Shown one piece after another: positions 51,604-59,768 of a stretch of 64,000 nt of DNA (the stretch's first letter is position 1; the number at the start of each line of letters is the position of its first letter). The notes below the pieces were generated by a model that worked only from the letters and a program-made list of their open reading frames with translations, made no database searches and was not told where the DNA came from. Origin of the DNA: Brachybacterium subflavum (lineage in GTDB: Bacteria; Actinomycetota; Actinomycetes; Actinomycetales; Dermabacteraceae); NCBI RefSeq assembly GCF_009299795.1, contig NZ_VIGP01000003.1, positions 372,001 to 436,000 of the forward strand, given 5' to 3'. The position numbers and the translations under genes were made by a program.

Positions 51604-51628
51604 CGATACACGAATGTATCGGTAGGAT
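51604..51628. promoter_or_regulatory. TetR-type operator and leaderless tetR promoter
   Basis: CGATACACGAATGTATCG (51604-51621) is a perfect inverted repeat with 7-base arms and a CGAA spacer. TAGGAT (51623-51628) is a -10 element seven bases before the ATG at 51636. A repressor bound to the repeat would block tetR and probably the divergent MMPL-YhgE operon. Confidence 0.7.
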
Positions 51629-51635
51629 GCTACCC

Positions 51636-52427
51636 ATGGAAGCTGGACATCCGGAAGTGGTCGACCCCGTGCCGAGCCTTCTGGGGAGCGCGCCTGCCGG
51701 GGACGAGACCCGCCGCAAGGAGAACACCCGGTCGCGGCTGGTGCACGCCTCCGTGCAGGTGTTCGCGGAGAAGGGCCTGGACGGGGCGACGATCGACGAC
51801 CTCGTGCGCGCCGCCGGATTCACGCGCGGGGCCTTCTACTCGAACTTCTCGAGCAAGGACGAGGTGTTCCGGGCCGCCTTCGCTCTCGCGACCCAGCAGG
51901 TGATCCAGATCATGCGCGAGCGCGTGGACGAGGCGCACGCCGAGCACGGCCCGCTCGGATCCGTGGTCCCGGGCGGCGTCTCCGGCGACGGGGCCGACGA
52001 GGGCGCACGGACCGAGGAGGCCGCGCTGATGCTCGACCTGTTCGAGGCGATGCGCCCCTTCGGCCGGCAGTGGTGCCTGCTGCACACCGAGGCCGTCACC
52101 CACTCCCTGCGCTCCCAGGCCGATCGCGACGAGCTGGTCTCCCAGCGCCGCCTGCTGCGCTCGACGGTCGCCGGGGTCCTCGCCTCGACCGCCCCTGGCG
52201 TCGGCCCGCGCGAGGGGCTGGGCTTCGAGGACCTCGCCCAGCTGCTGATCGGCGTGTTCATCGACCTCATCACACGCGAGCAGCTCGAGGGCGAGGACGT
52301 CTCCGCCCTCGCCTCGACGACGATCCTGGGCACGCTGCGCGCGTTCCTGCAGCCGGGCGAGGAGGGCATGGCGGGCGCTGTCCGCGCCGGGGCCGCCGAC
52401 GGGGGAGAATGCCGGACGGCCGACTGA
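51636..52427 (+). CDS. TetR family transcriptional regulator
   Basis: This 263-residue regulator has the TetR DNA-binding domain at about residues 28-78: TRSRLVHASVQVFAEKGLDG, then ATIDDLVRAAGFTRGAFYSN, FSSKDEVF. The C-terminal ligand domain is long and includes a Gly/Asp-rich insert. The ATG at 51636 is chosen for the leaderless promoter; ATG 51627 overlaps the -10 element. It probably represses itself and the divergent MMPL-YhgE genes through the palindrome at 51604-51621. The ligand is unknown. Confidence 0.88.
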   Translation: MEAGHPEVVDPVPSLLGSAPAGDETRRKENTRSRLVHASVQVFAEKGLDGATIDDLVRAAGFTRGAFYSNFSSKDEVFRAAFALATQQVIQIMRERVDEAHAEHGPLGSVVPGGVSGDGADEGARTEEAALMLDLFEAMRPFGRQWCLLHTEAVTHSLRSQADRDELVSQRRLLRSTVAGVLASTAPGVGPREGLGFEDLAQLLIGVFIDLITREQLEGEDVSALASTTILGTLRAFLQPGEEGMAGAVRAGAADGGECRTAD

Positions 52428-52462
52428 TCCGTCGGCTCCGCACCGACCCCCGGAGGGACCGC

Positions 52463-53239
52463 ATGAGCACCGCCCCGACCCCGCGCGCCGAGAGCGCGCA
52501 GACCCCGCAGCGTCCCGAGCGGTCTGGACGCCCGGCCGGCGTGGCCTACGCCGACCGGGGCTCCTCGCACTACGACATCCTCGCCATGATCATGTGCGCG
52601 GTGGTGATCCTCTCGGGGATCGGCGCCGCGAAGGGCGTCTTCTTCGGGACGATCCCGGGCATCGGCTTCGACATCATCACCGACGGCCGCTTCTTCCTCT
52701 TCCCCCTGGCGTACATCGTCGGCGACATCATCACGGAGCTCTACGGGGTGCGCGCGGCGCGGCGCGCGATCATCATGGGCTTCGTCGTGAACATCCTCGC
52801 CGCGATCTGCTACCAGGTGATCATCGCCCTGCCGCCGTTCCCCGACGACTACGGGCTGGCCAAGCAGGAGGCCATCGAGACGGCCCTCGGCCCGGTGTGG
52901 ATCGTGGTCCTCGCGGGCCTCGTGGGCTTCGCCGCCGGGCAGAGCGTGAACTCCCTGATCATGAGCCGCATGAAGCGACGAGCGGGGGAGCGGGGCCTCA
53001 TCGGCCGCCTGTTCTCCGCGAGCGGCGCCGGCGAGCTCGTGGACACCATCCTCTTCTGCACGATCGCGGCCGCCGCGATCGGCATCACCGGCGTGGGCGA
53101 CTGGGCCGAGTACACGGTGCTCGGCTTCGTCTACAAGGTGGCCGTGCAGTACGCGGTCATCCCGATCACCGCCGCGGTCATCCGCTTCCTCAAGCGCGTG
53201 GACCCGACCTACCAGGCGGCGCTGGCAGCCGCCTCATGA
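52463..53239 (+). CDS. Queuosine precursor transporter (YhhQ/VUT family)
   Basis: This 258-residue membrane protein has six or so helices and the family motifs FDIITDGRFFLFPLAYIVGD near residues 71-90, ITELYGVRAARRAIIMGF, and AGQSVNSLIMSRMK near 158. YhhQ proteins import queuine or preQ precursors. No queuosine synthesis gene is seen nearby, which fits a salvage role. The ATG at 52463 has CGGAGGGACC upstream. The stop overlaps the next ATG (ATGA). Confidence 0.9.
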   Translation: MSTAPTPRAESAQTPQRPERSGRPAGVAYADRGSSHYDILAMIMCAVVILSGIGAAKGVFFGTIPGIGFDIITDGRFFLFPLAYIVGDIITELYGVRAARRAIIMGFVVNILAAICYQVIIALPPFPDDYGLAKQEAIETALGPVWIVVLAGLVGFAAGQSVNSLIMSRMKRRAGERGLIGRLFSASGAGELVDTILFCTIAAAAIGITGVGDWAEYTVLGFVYKVAVQYAVIPITAAVIRFLKRVDPTYQAALAAAS

Positions 53240-54558
53240 CCTCGGCCGCCACCGCTCCCGTCCCGTCCGCCCCGTATCCGCAGGGATCTCCCGGCTACCG
53301 CCGCGTGGTGGGCGCCGTGTTCCTCGCGGGCTTCGCGGTCTTCCTCGTCATGTACGACACGCAGGGCCTGCTGCCGCAGATCGGCGCGGGCTTCGGCGCG
53401 GGGGAGGCGGCGACCGGCTGGAGCGTCGCCGCCACGACGCTCGGCATGGCGCTCGGGATGATCCCGCTGAGCACGGTCGGCCTGCGCCGCGGGCTGTTCC
53501 ACCGCATGCTCGTGTTCCTCGTCCTCTCCGGCGTGATCGGCCTGGCCTGCGCGCTCATGCCCTCGCTGTGGTCGCTGGTGGCGGCGCGGCTCCTGCAGGG
53601 CGTCGCCGTGTCCCTGGTGCCGGCGAGCGCGCTCGCCCTGATCGGCGAGAGGATCGCCCCCGAGGCCATCACCGCCGCGACCGGCATCTACCTCGCCGGC
53701 AACACCGTGGGCGGGCTCTGCTCGCGTCTGATCCCCGGCGCCGTCGCCGAGTTCGCGTCCTGGCGCTGGGCGATGGGCGTGATGGCCGTGCTGTGCCTCG
53801 CGTGCGGGCTGGGCGTCGCGCTGCTGCGTCCCCGCGGGGCGGCGGCGGGCGCGGGCTCGACGGCGGCCGGGTCGCGGGGGCGGCCGGCGACGGGGGAGCA
53901 GGCAGCAGGGGAGCAGGCGACGGGGGAGCGGGCCGTCGCGCGCACGCTCCGCGCCGCCCGGGAGTCGCTCTCGATCCCCGGGGTGCTCGCGGCGTGCGTG
54001 ATCGGGGCCGCGCTGATGGCGGCGTTCAACAGCGCGTACACCGTCGTCGGCTTCCGGCTCCAGGGGCCCGAGCTCGGACTGGGCCCCGCCGCGGCGAACG
54101 CCGTGTTCCTGCTCTATCTGCTCGGGACGCTCACCTCGGCCCGGGCCGGCGGGATCGTCGGCCGGATCGGGCTGGTGCCCGCCCTGCTGCTCTCCGCGGT
54201 CGCGGTGGCCGCCGGCTACTGGATCGCCCTGCCCTCCCAGCTGCTGTGGGTCGTCGTCGGCCTCGGCCTGATGACGGCACTCTTCTTCCTCGGCCACTCG
54301 AGCGCCTCGGCGACGGTCGCCCGTCTCGCCCCGGCCTCGGCCCGCTCGACCGCGTCGGCCCTCTACCTCACCGCCTACTACGTGGGGGCGACGGCCGGAT
54401 CGGCGCTGGGCTCCGTCGGCTACGAGCACAGCGGATGGCTCGCGGCGGCGGGGCTCGGGAGCCTGTACGCGGCGATCGCAGCCCTCGCCGCGCTGCTCGG
54501 TGCTCGAGCGATGAGACGGCGCCGCGCGGAGGATGCGCGCGGGGAACGGCGCGACTAG
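53236..54558 (+). CDS. MFS transporter
   Basis: This 440-residue protein has 12 predicted membrane segments and the major facilitator signature between helices 2 and 3 (PLSTVGLRRGLFHRMLVFLV near residues 77-96). The central loop (about 200-235) is Gly/Ala-rich with short repeats (GEQAAGEQATGE). FLVMYDTQGLLPQI near 38 suggests the YnfM-like group of small-molecule exporters. The substrate is unknown. It is translated with the YhhQ gene. Confidence 0.82.
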   Translation: MTSAATAPVPSAPYPQGSPGYRRVVGAVFLAGFAVFLVMYDTQGLLPQIGAGFGAGEAATGWSVAATTLGMALGMIPLSTVGLRRGLFHRMLVFLVLSGVIGLACALMPSLWSLVAARLLQGVAVSLVPASALALIGERIAPEAITAATGIYLAGNTVGGLCSRLIPGAVAEFASWRWAMGVMAVLCLACGLGVALLRPRGAAAGAGSTAAGSRGRPATGEQAAGEQATGERAVARTLRAARESLSIPGVLAACVIGAALMAAFNSAYTVVGFRLQGPELGLGPAAANAVFLLYLLGTLTSARAGGIVGRIGLVPALLLSAVAVAAGYWIALPSQLLWVVVGLGLMTALFFLGHSSASATVARLAPASARSTASALYLTAYYVGATAGSALGSVGYEHSGWLAAAGLGSLYAAIAALAALLGARAMRRRRAEDARGERRD

Positions 54559-54561
54559 GCT
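54556..54561 (+). promoter_or_regulatory. -10 element for the Bcr/CflA-type gene
   Basis: TAGGCT overlaps the stop codon of the upstream MFS gene and would start transcription near 54568, about 70 bases before the chosen GTG. Confidence 0.4.
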
Positions 54562-54641
54562 TCTCGGACACTCCCACGTGGGATGAGCGGTCGCAGACTC
54601 CTTCCCCTCCCCGTCTCCGCATGCCCCTCGAAAGGCCCTCC

Positions 54642-56024
54642 GTGTCCTCGCGCCCCGGCGACCCCGAATTCACGTGCACCGCCACCGGCGGCCTGCCCAC
54701 GCTCACCGGCGACGTGCCGACCATCACCGGCGCGGTCCCCACCATCACCTCCGGCATCCCCGTCCTCGAGGACGCGGCGGACCGCGAGCTCGCCCACCTG
54801 CCCAGCTCCCAGGAGCTCGCCGGGAGCCGCGGCCGCGTGACCGCGCTCGTGATCCTCGTGCTGACCACGCTGAGCGCCATCGGCCCCCTCGCGACCGACA
54901 TGTACATCCCCGCCTTCCCCGAGGTCACGGGCGACCTGGGGACGACGGCCTCGCGGATGCAGCTGACGATCACCGCGTTCTTCCTGGGCACCGCGAGCGG
55001 GCAGATCATCGCCGGGCCGCTCTCGGACCGCGTGGGGCGGCGGATCCCCCTGCTCCTCGGCATCTCCCTGTGCCTGGCGGCGTCGATCGTCTGCGCGCTG
55101 GCCCCGAACGTCGGCGTGCTGCTGGCCTTCCGCGTGCTCCAGGGCTTCGGGGGCGGCTTCGGCATGGTGCTCGGGCGCGCGGTGCTCATCGACCTCACCG
55201 ACGGGCCGGAGCTGTTCCGGGTCATGAACATCATGCAGGGCGTGGGCGGCATCGCCCCGATCGTCGCGCCGCTGCTGGGCGGGATCATCCTGCTGTTCGG
55301 GCAGTGGCGCGAGGTGTTCTGGGTGATCGCCGCGATGTCGCTGCTCTCGCTCGTGGGGACGCTGCTGCTGATCCCGGAGTCGCTCCCGGTCTCGCGGCGC
55401 CACAGCGGAGGGCTGCGGACCTTCGCACGGAACTGCGCGATGCTGCTGCGGCGACGTCAGTTCGTCGCCTACATGCTGGTCAACGCGTTCTCGGCGTTCG
55501 CGCTCATGGCCTACGTGTCCGCCTCCTCCTTCGTCGTGCAGAACATGCTGGGCTTCTCCTCGTCCGCGTACTCGGTGAGCTTCGCGATCAACTCGATGGG
55601 GATGATGGCCATGTCCTTCCTCTCGGCGCGCCTGACCCGCAGCATCCATCCGCGCCCTCTGATCCGGATCGGCCTCGGCGTGGTCGTGTGCGCGTCGTTC
55701 GCCCTGCTCATCGGCAGCCTCTTCCTCGACACGCCCGCATGGATCGTGCTCCCCGCGTTCTTCCTCACCGTCGCCCCGCAGGGCATGATCTTCGGCAACG
55801 GCGGCGCGCTCGCCTCCCGCGCCGCCCTCGAGGTCGCCGGCACGGGCTCGGCGATGCTGGGGCTGGGCTTCTCGATCGCCGCCTCCCTCGCCGCGCCCCT
55901 CGTGGGACTGGGCGGCACCGAGTCCTCCCTGCCGATGGCAGTCGTCATGGTGATCGGCTCGCTGATCTCCGTGACGTGCTTCGTGATCGCGGGACGGGGG
56001 AGCGGGCGCGGCCAGACGAGCTGA
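54642..56024 (+). CDS. Bcr/CflA-type drug-resistance MFS transporter
   Basis: This 460-residue exporter has the 12-helix DHA1 pattern with PLATDMYIPAFPEVTGDLG near residue 81, GQIIAGPLSDRVGRR near 119 and the family motif FRVLQGFGGGFGMVLGRAV near 164. Substrates of the family include bicyclomycin, chloramphenicol and sulfonamides; the one here is unknown. The first 65 residues form a cytoplasmic extension with a short repeat (LPTLTGDVPTITGAVPTITS). GTG 54642 has GAAAGG eight bases upstream and is preferred over ATG 54621, which has no ribosome binding site. Confidence 0.85.
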   Translation: MSSRPGDPEFTCTATGGLPTLTGDVPTITGAVPTITSGIPVLEDAADRELAHLPSSQELAGSRGRVTALVILVLTTLSAIGPLATDMYIPAFPEVTGDLGTTASRMQLTITAFFLGTASGQIIAGPLSDRVGRRIPLLLGISLCLAASIVCALAPNVGVLLAFRVLQGFGGGFGMVLGRAVLIDLTDGPELFRVMNIMQGVGGIAPIVAPLLGGIILLFGQWREVFWVIAAMSLLSLVGTLLLIPESLPVSRRHSGGLRTFARNCAMLLRRRQFVAYMLVNAFSAFALMAYVSASSFVVQNMLGFSSSAYSVSFAINSMGMMAMSFLSARLTRSIHPRPLIRIGLGVVVCASFALLIGSLFLDTPAWIVLPAFFLTVAPQGMIFGNGGALASRAALEVAGTGSAMLGLGFSIAASLAAPLVGLGGTESSLPMAVVMVIGSLISVTCFVIAGRGSGRGQTS

Positions 56025-56031
56025 GTCGCCG

Positions 56032-56110
56032 CTCGGCCCAGGGGCCGTGCGACGAAAGTCGCGGCCGTGCCCCGGCACCGGTCGCGATCGGCCGACGTCC
56101 CCTGGCCGAG
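56032..56110 (+). ncRNA. Candidate structured RNA element upstream of the CPBP gene
   Basis: CTCGGCCCAGGGG (56032-56044) pairs with CCCCTGGCCGAG (56099-56110) in a 12-base-pair helix with one bulged C. Inside are hairpins GCGAC-GAAA-GTCGC (56049-56062, a GNRA tetraloop) and GTGC-CCCG-GCAC (56067-56078), and a weaker third. It lies between two same-strand genes, 42 bases before the CPBP start. It could be a terminator, a leader structure or chance pairing in GC-rich DNA. Confidence 0.3.
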
Positions 56111-56151
56111 AGGCGGATGCCGCAGTGGCAGGGCTCCGCAAGGGTGGAGCC

Positions 56152-57228
56152 ATGACCTCCTCCGATGCCCCGCAGACTCCTCCCTCGACGGACCGGACGC
56201 CCGGCCCGCCCGTCGGGCCGACCCCGCCCGCACCGCATGCAGAAGCCCGGGCGTCGGTGCTCCACGATCGGCCGTTCGGGGCGCATGTCCGCACGCGCTG
56301 GTGGGCGCCGATCGCCGTTCTGGTCGCGCTCATGGCGATCATGTTCTCTTCGCAGATCGCCGCCGGCATCCTCTGGCTGATCGCGACGATGGCCCTGCAC
56401 GGGGCGGCGCCGGCGGGGAGCGGACTGTCCCCGTCCCTGATGCTGCTGACGAACCTCTGCCTCGCGCTGCTGATCCCCGTCTCGCTGCTCGCCCTGCGCT
56501 GGATCGCGGGCGTGCCGTGGCGGGCGGCCCTGGCCGTCGCGCGGCCCTTCTCCTGGGGGCGGGCGCTGCGCGGCGTCGTGATCGTGCTGCTCGTGATCGC
56601 CCTCGCCCTGGGCGCCGCCCTGCTCGCGAGCCCCGACCTGCGCGCCGAGAGCGCCGTGCAGGTCGGCGCCTCGACCCTGCCGCTGGTGCTCATCACCCTG
56701 CTGACCACGCCGCTGCAGGCGGCCGGCGAGGAGATCATGTTCCGGGGGACGCTGCTCCCGCTGCTGGGCTCCTGGATCCGACATCGCCCGCTGGGGGCGA
56801 TCATCCTGGGCACCGCGCTGTCGACCGTGCTGTTCGGCCTGGTCCACGGCGCCACCGATCCCTGGCTCGCGCTCTACTACACGGGCTTCGGGCTGTGCGG
56901 GGCGCTGCTGGCGATCGCCACGGGAGGCATCGAGGCCTCCATCGCCTTCCACGTGGGCAACAACATGGTGTTCATGCTCTTCGCAGCGCTCACGGTGGGC
57001 GACGGCGGGATCGTCATCGACCGCTCCGCGGCGGGCGGCGCCGGCGGGCCATGGGTGCTCGGGATGCTGGGGCTCGACCTCCTCGTGGTCGCGGTCCTCG
57101 CGATGCTCGGTCGTCGTCGCACGCGGCGTGAACGGCGTGAACGGGCGGCCGAACAGCGCGTGACGGCGGCCCGGGATCGAGGTCCCGAGGTTCCGGCGAA
57201 TCCGGCGACACGGGCGCCGGGGGAGTGA
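56152..57228 (+). CDS. CPBP family intramembrane metalloprotease
   Basis: This 358-residue membrane protein has the CAAX-protease/bacteriocin-processing (Abi) motifs: AAGEEIMFRGTLLPLLGSW near residue 196 with the catalytic Glu-Glu and Arg, FGLVHGATDPW near 227, and AFHVGNNMVFML near 264 with the last zinc-binding His. The first 45 residues are Pro/Ala-rich and the C-terminal tail is Arg-rich. Substrates are unknown; relatives process peptides or give immunity to bacteriocins. GGGTGGAG precedes the ATG at 56152. The leader has a strong predicted fold. Confidence 0.85.
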   Translation: MTSSDAPQTPPSTDRTPGPPVGPTPPAPHAEARASVLHDRPFGAHVRTRWWAPIAVLVALMAIMFSSQIAAGILWLIATMALHGAAPAGSGLSPSLMLLTNLCLALLIPVSLLALRWIAGVPWRAALAVARPFSWGRALRGVVIVLLVIALALGAALLASPDLRAESAVQVGASTLPLVLITLLTTPLQAAGEEIMFRGTLLPLLGSWIRHRPLGAIILGTALSTVLFGLVHGATDPWLALYYTGFGLCGALLAIATGGIEASIAFHVGNNMVFMLFAALTVGDGGIVIDRSAAGGAGGPWVLGMLGLDLLVVAVLAMLGRRRTRRERRERAAEQRVTAARDRGPEVPANPATRAPGE

Positions 57229-57247
57229 CCTGGGACTCCAAGGCCGC

Positions 57248-57253
57248 TACGGT
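57248..57253 (+). promoter_or_regulatory. -10 element for the GH25 lysozyme gene
   Basis: TACGGT would start a transcript near 57260, giving a leader of about 49 bases that contains the CAGGAG ribosome binding site of the lysozyme gene. Confidence 0.35.
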
Positions 57254-57308
57254 GACCGGGCGCGGCTCGCTCCGCAGTCGCGACTTCCCCCACCTCAGGA
57301 GCATCCCC

Positions 57309-58142
57309 GTGACCCGCTATCTTCCCCGGCACGCGCGTGCCGCCGGCGCCACAGGCCCCTCCCGTCCCCTCCCGACCTCCGACTCCCGGCACCCCGCCTC
57401 CCGCCGCGCCCTGCTGCGCGGGGGAGCGGTCGGCGTCTCCGCGCTGACCGTCGGCGGACTCGCGACAGCACCGGCGCTCGCCGCCTCGATCCCCGCCGGC
57501 ATCCCCGGCCAGGACGTCTCCACCTACCAGGGCAGCGTCGACTGGAAGGCGCAGATGTCCAAGGGCTCGCGCTACGCCTTCATCAAGGCGACCGAGGGCA
57601 ACACCTGGCACTCGAGCACCTTCAGCCAGCAGTACAGCTCGGCGACGAAGGCCGGGATCATCCGCGGCGCCTACCACTTCGCGCGCCCCGACTCCGGCGG
57701 TCCGGAGAAGCAGGTCGACGCCTTCCTGAACGGCGGCGGCGGCTGGTCGGCCGACGGTCGGACGCTGCCCGGCATGCTCGATCTCGAGTCCGTCTCCGGC
57801 GTGCCCGCGGACTTCGGGCTCAGCCAGAAGGAGCTGCAGACGTGGATCGCCGGCTTCATCTCGGCGTACAGGAGCGCCGTGGGCCGTCGGCCGATGATCT
57901 ACACCAACGCCAACTGGTGGGACAAGTACGTCGGGGACTTCGCTCCCGCGCACACGCCCATGCAGATCGCGTACTACAGCTCGAAGAAGCCGACGAACCT
58001 GCCCGGCCGCTGGTGGGACTGGGACATGTGGCAGTTCTCCGACTCCGCGCCGTTCGCGGGCGACTCGAGCGTCTTCCAGGGCACGGAGAGCGCGTTCACC
58101 TCGTTCGTCTCCGACAAGGACTACGCGCCGCGCGGCATCTGA
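57309..58142 (+). CDS. Tat-exported GH25 lysozyme
   Basis: This 277-residue protein begins with a twin-arginine signal (SRRALLRGGAVGVSALTVGG near residue 31, then an Ala-rich cleavage region ending APALAAS). The mature part is a GH25 muramidase: PGQDVSTYQGSVDWKAQ with the catalytic Asp, YAFIKATEGNTWHSSTF, GAYHFARPDSGGP and LPGMLDLESVSG with the catalytic acidic residues, and WWDWDMWQFSDSAP. It cleaves the MurNAc-GlcNAc bond of peptidoglycan. The GTG at 57309 has CAGGAG eight bases upstream and is preferred over GTG 57225. It is a probable client of the TatA/TatC system at 10.4-11.9 kb. Confidence 0.92.
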   Translation: MTRYLPRHARAAGATGPSRPLPTSDSRHPASRRALLRGGAVGVSALTVGGLATAPALAASIPAGIPGQDVSTYQGSVDWKAQMSKGSRYAFIKATEGNTWHSSTFSQQYSSATKAGIIRGAYHFARPDSGGPEKQVDAFLNGGGGWSADGRTLPGMLDLESVSGVPADFGLSQKELQTWIAGFISAYRSAVGRRPMIYTNANWWDKYVGDFAPAHTPMQIAYYSSKKPTNLPGRWWDWDMWQFSDSAPFAGDSSVFQGTESAFTSFVSDKDYAPRGI

Positions 58143-58182
58143 CCGGAACCGCGCTCCGGGTGCCCGAGGGGTGCCCGATCCT

Positions 58183-58222
58183 GATCCGCCCAGGCGGCCG
58201 CGAGGCTCAGCCCAGGCGGATC
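58183..58222. terminator. Hairpin between convergent lysozyme and EEP genes
   Basis: GATCCGCC (58183-58190) pairs with GGCGGATC (58215-58222), overlapping the 3' end of the minus-strand gene. A smaller hairpin CCGCC-CA-GGCGG can form inside. It could end transcription from both sides. Confidence 0.5.
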
Positions 58223-59022
58223 AGCGCGTGCAGGGGAGCATGGTCCGAGGGCGCGGGCCGTCCGGCGGGGACTGCGCCGATGCCGATCTTCTCCGCGTGG
58301 ACGTCCGGGGAGGCGAGCATCCAGTCGATCCGCTCCGCGCCCTCGACCGGAGGACCGTAGTCGGGGAAGGACCCCCACGCGGGCGTGATCCGGCGGTCTG
58401 CGGTCTCCCAGAGGTCGACGAGCGGGCCGCGGGCGACGAGCGCCTGCCACGCGGGGGAGAGCGCAGGGGAGTTGAAGTCCCCCGTCACCAGGATCGGCAG
58501 CTCGGCGAGCTCGGGGCTCGTCACGAGACCCGCCAGCAGCCCCGCACTGCGCACGCGCGCATGCTCCACCTCGTGGTCGAAATGCGTGTTGACGTGCGCG
58601 AACACGGTTCCTGTGACGGCGTCGCGGAAGCGCGCCCAGGTGAGGATCCGGGTGACCTGGTTGCCCCAGGTGCGCGAGCCGACGAGGCGCGGCGTGTCCG
58701 AGAGCCAGAGCTGGTCCCAGGCCTCGAGGTGCAGGCGCTCGGCATCGAAGAAGATCGCCGCGTGCTCTCCGGCGCTGCCGCCCTCGCGCCCGGAGCCGAC
58801 CATCCGGTGGCCGGGCAGCGCGCGCCGGATCACGGGCAGCTGCGGGAAGGTCCCTTCCTGGATGCCCAGGAGCGTCGGCTGCTCGGTGCGCAGCAGTGCG
58901 TCCAGGAGCGGCGCGCGGTCCGGCCAGTGGTCGCTGTCGCCCGGACGCGTCTCGTCGGACGCCATGCGGATGTTGAAGGACATCAGATGCAGGTGCTTCG
59001 GGTCGGCCGGGCCGAACAGCAT
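58207..59022 (-). CDS. Endonuclease/exonuclease/phosphatase family protein
   Basis: This 271-residue protein has the EEP fold: HLMSFNIRMASDETRPGDSD near residues 12-31, the metal-binding Glu in LLGIQEGTFPQ near 51, HVNTHFDHEVEHAR near 144, VTGDFNSPALSPAW near 180 and the final SDHAPLHALI near 260. The DHWPDRAPL segment is common in a group acting on small phosphodiesters or sugar phosphates. No signal peptide is seen. The leader contains an inverted repeat just after the -10 element. Confidence 0.85.
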   Translation of the reverse strand: MLFGPADPKHLHLMSFNIRMASDETRPGDSDHWPDRAPLLDALLRTEQPTLLGIQEGTFPQLPVIRRALPGHRMVGSGREGGSAGEHAAIFFDAERLHLEAWDQLWLSDTPRLVGSRTWGNQVTRILTWARFRDAVTGTVFAHVNTHFDHEVEHARVRSAGLLAGLVTSPELAELPILVTGDFNSPALSPAWQALVARGPLVDLWETADRRITPAWGSFPDYGPPVEGAERIDWMLASPDVHAEKIGIGAVPAGRPAPSDHAPLHALIRLG

Positions 59023-59062
59023 GCGGAGTCTCCTCGTCGAGGTCAGCGGGTTCTGCAGTGGG

Positions 59063-59092
59063 TTCCCGTGCACGGGCGTGCGGGAAAGCCTA
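59063..59092 (-). promoter_or_regulatory. Promoter and inverted repeat of the EEP gene
   Basis: On the minus strand TAGGCT (59087-59092) is a possible -10 element. Immediately downstream CGGGAA (59081-59086) and TTCCCG (59063-59068) form an inverted repeat with the palindrome CCCGTGCACGGG inside. This could be an operator or a 5' hairpin. Bases 59115-59140 nearby are unusually AT-rich. Confidence 0.35.
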
Positions 59093-59168
59093 CGTGGCGA
59101 GCACTCTGCGCAACGCCGATAATGCACGTTATGTAAAGTAGAGCGGAAGAGCCGGGACGGGCCGCCGC

Positions 59169-59768
59169 TCAGTCGCCGTCGTACGCGGCGATCACCCCGC
59201 TGTCCTCTCCCCAGTCGGCGACGAGGCGGACCACGCCGTCGAGTCCGCCGATGCTCTGGGCGATCGTGAACGACGCGCCGTCGTCCTCGAGCTGCCCGAG
59301 GCGCGGCGCGTGCGCGCCCGCGTCGATCTCGAGCCGCAGCTCGACGGACTGGCTGCGACGCTCGACGAGTTGGTCGCCCTCGTAGACATCGAGCTCCGCC
59401 TGCTGCTGCTCGTCGCACAGCGCGCGCCAGAACGCGTCCAGCGCCACCTCGTCGTCGAGGGCGTCGTAGACGAAGCGCGTGCCGAGCACCGAGTGCTCCA
59501 TGGTCGTCACGAGCTCGACGGGACCGGCGTCGGCGCCGTCACGGCCGGGCTCGATCGGCGCGCTGCGATACGTCAGCGGCAGGTGGTAGACCGTCTCCCC
59601 CGTGCGCACCAGATGGCACTCGATACCCACCTGACCTGCAGGATCATCGAAACGATAGGCGCCGATGACCGTGAGGTCGTCCGCTTCGAGCCAGCCGCGC
59701 GAGGCGAGCAGACCGCGCAGGATCTCGGGCTTCGTGGGCGCCAGCTGCGCCTTGTGGATGATCGCCAT
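59169..59768 (-). CDS. Maltokinase N-terminal cap-like (CG0192-type) protein
   Basis: This 199-residue protein matches the actinobacterial family first noted as CG0192, which resembles the N-terminal cap of maltokinase: it starts MAIIHKAQLAPTKPEILRGL, has IGAYRFDDPAGQVGIECHLV near residue 35, a substrate-like PLTYRSAPIE near 64 and TTMEHSVLGTRFVYDALDD near 89. No kinase domain is present and no maltokinase gene is adjacent. Its biochemical role is unknown. The start directly follows the GNAT stop codon, and AAAGAGG lies eight bases upstream. A TATAGT element in the end of the GNAT gene may give it its own promoter. Confidence 0.75.
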   Translation of the reverse strand: MAIIHKAQLAPTKPEILRGLLASRGWLEADDLTVIGAYRFDDPAGQVGIECHLVRTGETVYHLPLTYRSAPIEPGRDGADAGPVELVTTMEHSVLGTRFVYDALDDEVALDAFWRALCDEQQQAELDVYEGDQLVERRSQSVELRLEIDAGAHAPRLGQLEDDGASFTIAQSIGGLDGVVRLVADWGEDSGVIAAYDGD

